Source: Acidobacteriaceae bacterium (GTDB taxonomy: Bacteria; Acidobacteriota; Terriglobia; Terriglobales; Acidobacteriaceae). From it: 20,315 nucleotides of DNA. The DNA lies in NCBI GenBank assembly GCA_030049955.1, contig JASIJX010000603.1, positions 1-20,315 on the forward strand, in the 5' to 3' direction. The translations under genes and the position numbers were made by a program. Shown here piece by piece: positions 15,166 through 20,315 of this stretch (within the stretch, counting starts at the first letter, position 1; each line of letters opens with the position of its first letter). The notes under the pieces are model-generated. The model was given only the letters and a program-made list of their open reading frames with translations. It was not told the DNA's origin and made no database searches.

Positions 15166-16797
15166 TCAGGCTTTGTTTCGCCACTCTGTCAGCAGATTAC
15201 TCAAACGATGGTAGCTCTCCCTGGGCGTGCCATCCTCCTGGACAAAGCCATCGTTTCCCTTGCCATTAAAATCCCAATAGGTAATGGCCTCGATCCACGG
15301 TTTGCTGTAGGCAATCGTGTAAGCATGTTCCACCCAGTCGGCCTGGACCGTTTCGGTGAACTCATTGTGCCAGGTCATCTTCTCTCCGCCGACTCCGCCG
15401 CCCCAGTATGCGTATTGTTCTTGACCTGGAAATGGGGCCACTGAAGACGGAAAACCCATCTCGGTGACATGGATCGGTTTCCCAAAATGATTGAAACTCT
15501 CAAGGTCACGCTCAAACTCCAGGAAGTCACGGCCAGAGTGGTAGTACTGCAAGCCTATTGCCTCATATCCGGCTTCGGCGTCGCGCAGCATCGTTAAGTA
15601 GTCGTAAGGACTCTGCTGCCATGAAGCAGGGCGCCGCTGCCATTGAGTTCCGTCTGGGTGCTCACCCATGTAGTAATCCGCCCAGGTACCTGTAAGGTTA
15701 ATGATTCGAAAGCAGGTGGGATCCGCTTCACGTGCTGTCTGCAACGCTGAAACGGTTAGATCCACGTTGTCTTCGCGAGTGAAACCGTTCATCCCACGAT
15801 CTACTTCCGGTTGTACATGTGCCTCGTTGACTATGTCCCAGATGTGAACACGATGACGATAGCGGCTGATCGCCTGCCTCACATGTCCAAGACAATATTT
15901 CTTTGTCTCTTCGTAGCTAATGTTCTGCAACCATTTCGGCGTATTTTCCGGCTCCAGCCAAATTCCCGGGTGTCCTTTAGGAAGGATCGTCGTGCCGATG
16001 AGCGTACTGAGCGCAGCCTCAAAATGTGAATAATCGGGATGGCCCTTTTCGGGTTCGACCCAACCTTCGTAAATGGGAATTGTGGTGTAGTTGAACACCG
16101 CAGCGAATTGATTCAGCGTTTCAGGATAGCCGGCGGCAAGGCCGAAGCCATTGCAGCCGAAGAGAAATCCAGTTCTCGCCGGACGACGTTCAATCGCTGC
16201 CTTAGCGCGCGCGAGGACTAACATTTCTCCTGCCCAAAGTGAATCTCGCAGCGACTCCATCGATGCACGAACCTGAGCCGTGCGGTCGTCCCTCGCAGCT
16301 TCAGCGCGCTTGAGACTCGATTGTGCAGCATCGATGCGCTGTTGCGTCTGTGGAGAAATCAAGACGCCTAGTTGTTTACAATCCGCTTCCACTCTTCGCA
16401 CAGTCGCCATGCGATCGCGGGCAAATGCGTAGTTCAATACCAAGCCGTTCGCACCACCCAGCGAGCGCTCGGTGTATCCCGGGCCACTATCGTCGGCGTA
16501 AACGAAGACCTCGCCGAAACCCGGCACCGTCAATGGCAGCGCGATCCGAAAAGATTTGTCGGCAGGCGGCACAAACCGTATTTCACCTGAACCGGTCTCG
16601 AATGCCACGGTGATCGGCCTCATCAGGGAGTCGCAAAGATAAAAGCGCTCCAAAGCAGTCGGCGGCAAAGGCTGTCCCTCTGCGTCGTACGCTAAGCATC
16701 GGATTTGGCTGGAGACTTCGGCGAAAACAGGTGAAACAGCAGGAACAGCTATTGCCGCACTCGCCAGAGAAATGAATTCGCGTCGGTTGAATTCCAT
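15166..16797 (-). CDS. GH10-like endo-glycanase (xylanase-like), Tat-exported, with an extra N-terminal domain
   Basis: A 543-residue enzyme. The N-terminus MEFNRREFISLASAAIAVPA is a Tat signal, and AGGAGGT lies 10 nt upstream. Residues about 30-130 look like a beta-rich accessory domain, followed by a charged helical stretch (about 131-205, RIDAAQSSLKRAEAARDDR). The catalytic barrel runs from about 208 to the end. GH10 landmarks are PKGHPGIWLEPENTPKWL (273-290, matching the family 'KGHxLxW...PxW'), the acid/base Glu E325 in HIWDIVNEAH, the nucleophile Glu E446 in IHVTEMGF, and WDF near 508. It therefore probably cuts beta-1,4-linked backbones such as xylan, but the motifs diverge from classical xylanases (for example WLEPEN for WH), so another beta-glycan is possible. 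It has its own promoter with an embedded operator. Confidence 0.88.
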   Translation of the reverse strand: MEFNRREFISLASAAIAVPAVSPVFAEVSSQIRCLAYDAEGQPLPPTALERFYLCDSLMRPITVAFETGSGEIRFVPPADKSFRIALPLTVPGFGEVFVYADDSGPGYTERSLGGANGLVLNYAFARDRMATVRRVEADCKQLGVLISPQTQQRIDAAQSSLKRAEAARDDRTAQVRASMESLRDSLWAGEMLVLARAKAAIERRPARTGFLFGCNGFGLAAGYPETLNQFAAVFNYTTIPIYEGWVEPEKGHPDYSHFEAALSTLIGTTILPKGHPGIWLEPENTPKWLQNISYEETKKYCLGHVRQAISRYRHRVHIWDIVNEAHVQPEVDRGMNGFTREDNVDLTVSALQTAREADPTCFRIINLTGTWADYYMGEHPDGTQWQRRPASWQQSPYDYLTMLRDAEAGYEAIGLQYYHSGRDFLEFERDLESFNHFGKPIHVTEMGFPSSVAPFPGQEQYAYWGGGVGGEKMTWHNEFTETVQADWVEHAYTIAYSKPWIEAITYWDFNGKGNDGFVQEDGTPRESYHRLSNLLTEWRNKA

Positions 16798-16923
16798 CTC
16801 AAAAGTGACCTCCTGTTTCTATTAATCCGAAGCGGTCCCAGAGCGCAGCTTATCCAGGTGCTTGAGCACAGTTCCCAAACGGTTCTGCATCAGCCCTATC
16901 CGGGAACGATTTGGCGGTTAACA

Positions 16924-16952
16924 CATATAACACGACAATCGATTGTTTGCAA
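16924..16952 (-). promoter_or_regulatory. Promoter of the GH10-like gene with the operator in its spacer
   Basis: On the minus strand TTGCAA (16947-16952), a 17-bp spacer, and TATATG (16924-16929). The hexamers are only moderate matches, but the spacing is ideal and the spacer contains the best palindrome of the window. Confidence 0.5.
16935..16946. promoter_or_regulatory. LacI-family operator inside the GH10 promoter
   Basis: ACAATCGATTGT, a perfect 12-bp palindrome and exact CAANCGNTTG. It differs by one base from the site at 5608-5619. It fills the space between the proposed -35 and -10, where a bound repressor would exclude RNA polymerase. Confidence 0.7.
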
Positions 16953-17231
16953 TGCTTTCATTGATGGGTCAACACCGCTTGTGAAAAAACACGCAGGTGC
17001 GGAATTTTGATTTAAGACTAAGTACTGGAAAGTGGGATAGATACTTCGATCCGGGACCCTATTTAGGCGAAGCTGGGCTGAGTTTGAACACAGTCTTTAC
17101 CGGTCCCCACCGATATGACCCTGCGAACATGGCGCCAAAGAATTCACCGTGGTTCTTGTCCGAGAGATTGCCCGGAATAAAGTGACTCGAACCGAAAACG
17201 GTAGGTGACCTTTATCGCGTAGCCGGGTTCT

Positions 17232-18398
17232 TCAGCCACTTACTGACGGGTTAGCGCGGTGAACACGGCCGAACATCAGCGCGCTGATGCCAATCATCGC
17301 CAATCCGGTAACACAGGGGACCATCAATCCATACCTGAGCGACTGATAATGTGCCGAAATCAGCCCCGTGATCCACGGGAACAGAGCTGCACCCAGGCCT
17401 CCGACCGAGAAAAACCACCCCAGAGGCGAGAGCTCAAGCAGGTATGAGAGCGCAAGCGGATAAAGCGGGCCAATGAAAGCGCCTGCAGCACCGGCAGTGA
17501 CGAGAATCAGCCAGGGGTGCGGAGCAGCAACCAGTAAGATCGATGAGATCGTCACGCCCCAAACGCCCGATTGGAGCACAACCCAACGCCCGGACTTAGC
17601 AAGCAAACGCGTCGAGAAAATGAGGCGGCTCAGCATCTCTCCAAAACAGAAGACCGAAGTCGCCAAAGCCGCCCCGGCCAAACTGTGCATCCCCGCACGA
17701 TGCGAATAGGTTGTAAGCCAACCGCTCAATGTCGTCTCTACTCCAACTGCCGTCATCGCCAGCAACAGGAGCAATGAAAAGAGTGCTCTTGCGGAACGCC
17801 CAACTGTTCCGTGATGCCTCTCAGGGATGTTGCGCGGCTCCTGACGCTCTCGCAAGACCACCCACACAAACATAGCGAGCGATAGAGCAAGCATCATTGC
17901 GAACAGCGATCGAATATCTCCACGACTCAAAAACGGCAGAAAGCAGATCGGACCTGCCGAAGCTCCGGCCGACCAGGCAAAGTTCAACCATTCCAATTTC
18001 GCGGCGCGATCATCGGCCCAGCGATCTGAAAACAGAAGGCTGGTCGACGTCATCGCCATTCCGAGCCCCAGACCAAAGAAGAAAAATGCTAAATAGGCCG
18101 CCCTCGCACCATCGAGTGCCAGCACACAGAGCGTCGCTACCAGCAGCCCGTATCCAATCGCCAGTGAGCGAATGCGATTCATCCCCGTGACAATCGCGCC
18201 CAGCGAAGAGCCAACGAATTGGAGAAAGAGGAGCAGGCCAGCCTGATCGTCCCGTAATCCCCATCGCAGCGAGAGAGTCGGCAAAAGCACGCCCAGCATC
18301 ACCGTGCCTGCGCCAGTTAAGACAAAGCCTGCGCTCAGCGCGATGAAGGAGAACTTTCGCTGCGGTGGAGCAGCTGTAGTTAAGGTTCCCTCGAACAT
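17232..18398 (-). CDS. MFS transporter, FHS (fucose permease)-like
   Basis: A 388-residue inner-membrane porter with about 12 hydrophobic segments. The start is set at the ATG at 18398 (MFEGTLTTAAPPQRKF), which has a GGAG site 7 nt upstream. The open frame runs on to 18476, but the added residues are not membrane-like. Recognisable parts are the first helix (FSFIALSAGFVLTGAGTVML), the loop and helix LEWLNFAWSAGASAGP, and, after a central hydrophilic loop (RERQEPRNIPERHHGTVGR), the helix with ETTLSGWLTTY. The last two resemble FHS/fucose-permease relatives, so uptake of a monosaccharide by proton symport is a fair guess. The substrate is not determined. It is on the same strand as the GH10-like gene but about 430 bp upstream of it, so it need not be in one operon. 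No exact operator was seen before it. Confidence 0.85.
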   Translation of the reverse strand: MFEGTLTTAAPPQRKFSFIALSAGFVLTGAGTVMLGVLLPTLSLRWGLRDDQAGLLLFLQFVGSSLGAIVTGMNRIRSLAIGYGLLVATLCVLALDGARAAYLAFFFFGLGLGMAMTSTSLLFSDRWADDRAAKLEWLNFAWSAGASAGPICFLPFLSRGDIRSLFAMMLALSLAMFVWVVLRERQEPRNIPERHHGTVGRSARALFSLLLLLAMTAVGVETTLSGWLTTYSHRAGMHSLAGAALATSVFCFGEMLSRLIFSTRLLAKSGRWVVLQSGVWGVTISSILLVAAPHPWLILVTAGAAGAFIGPLYPLALSYLLELSPLGWFFSVGGLGAALFPWITGLISAHYQSLRYGLMVPCVTGLAMIGISALMFGRVHRANPSVSG

Positions 18399-18481
18399 AG
18401 TCTCCTTGCATTTCTGCTCGATCTCACAACCGAGTCCTGCCACTGCGATGAGTTTCTTGGCAGCACCCCAACCCAATAACG

Positions 18482-18880
18482 CTAGGGAAGATTCGTGGTG
18501 TGCTCGGATAGCTTGCTGGAAATCACTCCTTGTCCTTCGCGCACTATATAAAACCGGTCAACAGACAGGTGTGTCAAGATTTCTTTCTCTTCTTCCGGCC
18601 ACAACACCTCAGCCTGGTCGACGCACTCATGAGTGCCCAATCCGAAATGTAGGCGTAAATCGTTCTGCGATAGATAACTTCTGCCGCTGATTACCTCGCC
18701 AAGTTGCACCAAATGACCCGCAGTCACGCGTACCTGCGCGTTGAGTGCCAGGTGATTGGATTCGACCCCCCAATTGAAAGCTGACGCAATGGTTGCTGGG
18801 GCCGCTCCCCAGCCGCAGGATCATTGGCTGACCGACGAGATTCTCGGCAACGGCTTCGTTAGGCGAGTTGACAAATGACG
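18482..18880 (-). pseudogene. C-terminal remnant of an ASPIC/UnbV (CRTAC1-like) FG-GAP protein
   Basis: Two minus-strand frames join into the end of an ASPIC/UnbV domain. The first gives AVAENLVGQPMILRLGSGPS, then NHCVSFQLGG. After a shift in the run of six C at 18766-18771 the second gives VESNHLALNAQVRVTAGHLV, then GEVISGRSYLSQNDLRLHFG, VDQAEVLWP and LTHLSVDRFYIVREGQG, stopping at 18482. The GSYLSQNDLRLHFGLG segment is the hallmark of the domain, here with RSYLSQND. The FG-GAP repeats that should come before it (several hundred residues) are absent, so the gene is truncated as well as shifted. The remnant ends 83 bp before the MFS start and is probably unrelated in function. Confidence 0.75.
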
Positions 18881-19859
18881 CGGTCAGACGCACATACGTA
18901 CGCATACGGCCCGTAGCTAATCGACGAGGAGCAGGTGATCAACACGCATGCCCTTGACCTTTTGAGGTGATCTTGAACGAACCTCACTGACTCCTGTGTT
19001 CCACATTTTACAGAAAATCCATGCTTTCCGGTGCGATTGGTGCGACGGTGGAAATCGATTCACATGCCCAAACGCAAAAGCCTTATTCGACAACGTGCTT
19101 CTGCGTGCGAGATGTACGTACACCCGAAAATAGGCCTTGAAAACCGCGGTGAAACATTCAGACCCCGACCGGTCACCATAGCCCCGATCGCGCTCGTTTT
19201 CCCGTTTCCAGGCGGTCCATGCAGCAGATGGCCCCATCGGTATGGCAGATTAGGTTACCTCCGCTTTTTGCGCGACAAGAAGCGCTTCTGGCATTCCGCC
19301 GGTATGGAAACGCTATTTAGGGTAAACCGGACAGTCGGCAGAAAGCCGGTGGCGGTATTGTCCTAACTATGCGTTGCTGTGCTGGTGGCGGCCTTGAAAG
19401 TGCAGGACGCCACAGAATCACGATTCAAGCTCTTTGGGCTTGGGAGTATCCAGGCACAGTTGCTTGCTGTGAATCCTATCCAAAGTTCCGTTCAAATTCG
19501 TCTCGACCCGCTGACAGCTGCATCATGGTAATGTCGACGCCAGTATCTTATCCAGGTGCCTTGGTCGCGGATGAACTGCTCGAGAAGCCGCTTCGGCGCC
19601 AGGAGCTCAACGCAGACTGATAGAGCGCTCACGGAAATCTCCGAATAATCATGGCTGACCTTGGTCGCATCCCGTGTGAAGCCAATGTGTGACAGGTGCA
19701 CAGCGGCGTGTGCTATTCCTGTTTACATTCGCGGCATAGGGAGCAGCAAGTCAGCCCGTACCTCGGGTTCTCATGCAGGCACTGTGACACCGCTTATTTT
19801 GTGGAAGTTCGACGTCCGGGGTAATATTCTTCAGGCTGAAAAGCCGCTGGGGTGGGAGG
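18881..19859. other. About 1 kb with no recognisable intact gene
   Basis: All open frames here are short and mostly resemble nothing. A plus-strand frame ending at 19620 closes with GALVADELLEKPLRRQEL, faintly like the end of a response-regulator receiver domain. Another, ending at 19924, has a protein-like tail (WKFDVRGNILQAEKPLGWEA). A perfect 12-bp palindrome AGAAGCGCTTCT lies at 19277-19288. I read the stretch as decayed coding DNA between two loci. Confidence 0.5.
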
Positions 19860-20315
19860 CTACGCGTCTGCGCCGGTACCGTTTCGAAGGCTGGACGCCC
19901 GTGCCACCAGATGCGGTTGAATAAGCTCGGTCTTCGACCGGCGCGCTTCTTTGTTGCGAGCTAGTTTCAACGCCATGCTCGCCGCCGCCTTGCCGATGCT
20001 CCTGCTTCCCTGATCCACAGAGCTCAGCGGCACGCGAAGAAAATCCGAATAGGACAAGTTCCCGCACCCAACTACGGCCACATCGTCGGGGATACGCAGA
20101 CCGGCGTCGAGAATCGCACGCATTGCCCCCAGCGCCGCGGGGTCATTAAAGCAGAAGATACCATCCGGGTGCGTTTTTTCAGCAAGCAACTTCTTCATCG
20201 CTTCATGTCCGCCGAGCTCGCCGCTATGGTCGCCGGAATTGCCGATGGAGACGATGTGGCCAGGAAGCGGCTCCATCTCTGCCGCCGCCAGCGCCTGGCG
20301 AAATCCGCCGAGCCG
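19860..20315 (-). CDS. LacI-family transcriptional regulator, C-terminal part only
   Basis: The minus-strand frame is open from the window edge (20315) to a stop at 19860-19862, giving 151 residues of the effector-binding half of a LacI/GalR regulator. It begins RLGGFRQALAAAEMEPLPGH, a typical second-lobe segment. It has HPDGIFCFNDPAALGAMRAI and GLRIPDDVAVVGCGN, the family's 'aifafND..A.ga' and 'vPeDvavvGfd' signatures, and a tail ending LVARASS. The helix-turn-helix and hinge lie outside the window. It differs clearly from the LacI protein at 8368-9426, so it is a second regulator, either for this locus or for the next one. The internal ATG at 20276 is not the real start. Confidence 0.9.
   Translation of the reverse strand, partial: RLGGFRQALAAAEMEPLPGHIVSIGNSGDHSGELGGHEAMKKLLAEKTHPDGIFCFNDPAALGAMRAILDAGLRIPDDVAVVGCGNLSYSDFLRVPLSSVDQGSRSIGKAAASMALKLARNKEARRSKTELIQPHLVARASSLRNGTGADA

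Larger units (their letters stand above)
16798..17231. other. Control region upstream of the GH10-like gene
   Basis: About 430 bases. It holds the ribosome site (16808-16814), the promoter with its embedded operator, and a one-mismatch box CAAACGGTTC at 16876-16885. A GTG-started plus-strand frame of 62 codons (16997-17185) resembles nothing I know and is not called. A small hairpin (ACCGAAAACGGT, near 17193-17204) follows the MFS gene. Confidence 0.55.

Noticed and set aside
16997..17185. GTG-started 62-codon plus-strand frame before the MFS gene end
   Set aside because: No family resemblance, no clear ribosome site and no conserved neighbour. It could be a fossil, but there is not enough to call it.
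19031..19366. Plus-strand frame of 111 codons in the gene-free stretch
   Set aside because: Its composition is basic and unstructured, with no motif or ribosome site.
1..20315. CRISPR arrays, tRNA or rRNA genes, insertion sequences
   Set aside because: No regularly spaced direct repeats, RNA-gene sequences, transposase motifs or terminal inverted repeats were found.

Overview
The window looks like a polysaccharide-use locus from a soil bacterium of the phylum Acidobacteriota (Terriglobia/Acidobacteriaceae type). The reasons are a roughly 1,170-residue TonB-dependent receptor that begins with a carboxypeptidase-regulatory-like domain, several Tat-exported 'RR-x-F' glycoside hydrolases, an ASPIC/UnbV remnant, and moderately high GC. 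The phylum call is an inference from protein style, since no rRNA or marker gene is present.

Layout. Positions 1-5235 hold a minus-strand five-gene operon for a family-5 (Dpp/Opp type) ABC importer, in the order binding protein, two permeases, two ATPases; the last ATPase runs off the window. Immediately upstream, overlapping the operon start, is a remnant of a GH30 glycoside hydrolase C-terminus (5225-5470), and a good sigma70-type promoter lies at 5635-5663. A glucose dehydrogenase-like MDR enzyme is on the plus strand (5950-7071). A secreted CBM6-type protein is frameshifted twice (7194-7896, minus) and stands divergent to a LacI-family regulator (8368-9426, plus). Then, all on the minus strand, come an intact Tat-exported GH30 enzyme (9587-11074), the TonB-dependent receptor (11207-14719), a Tat-exported GH10-like enzyme (15166-16797), an FHS-like MFS transporter (17232-18398) and an ASPIC/UnbV C-terminal remnant. 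After about 1 kb without recognisable genes, the window ends in the C-terminal part of a second LacI-family regulator (19860-20315).

How it fits together (inference). GH10 and GH30 enzymes would cleave a beta-linked plant or microbial glycan outside the cytoplasm. The TonB receptor would bring oligomers across the outer membrane, and the Dpp/Opp-type importer and the MFS porter would bring products across the inner membrane. The dehydrogenase may oxidise released sugars.

The most informative signal is non-coding. By eye, the 10-bp palindrome CAANCGNTTG occurs six times, every time outside intact genes and upstream of a locus gene: before the ABC operon, the CBM6 protein, three times before the TonB receptor, and before the GH10 gene. 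A one-mismatch copy precedes the LacI gene. Several copies sit on or around recognisable -35/-10 boxes. This is the expected form of a LacI-family operator, so the genes appear to form one local regulon. Beside it are at least three decayed genes (GH30, CBM6, ASPIC/UnbV), suggesting a locus that is being remodelled. I found no CRISPR array, tRNA, rRNA or insertion sequence, and no clearly new enzyme system.
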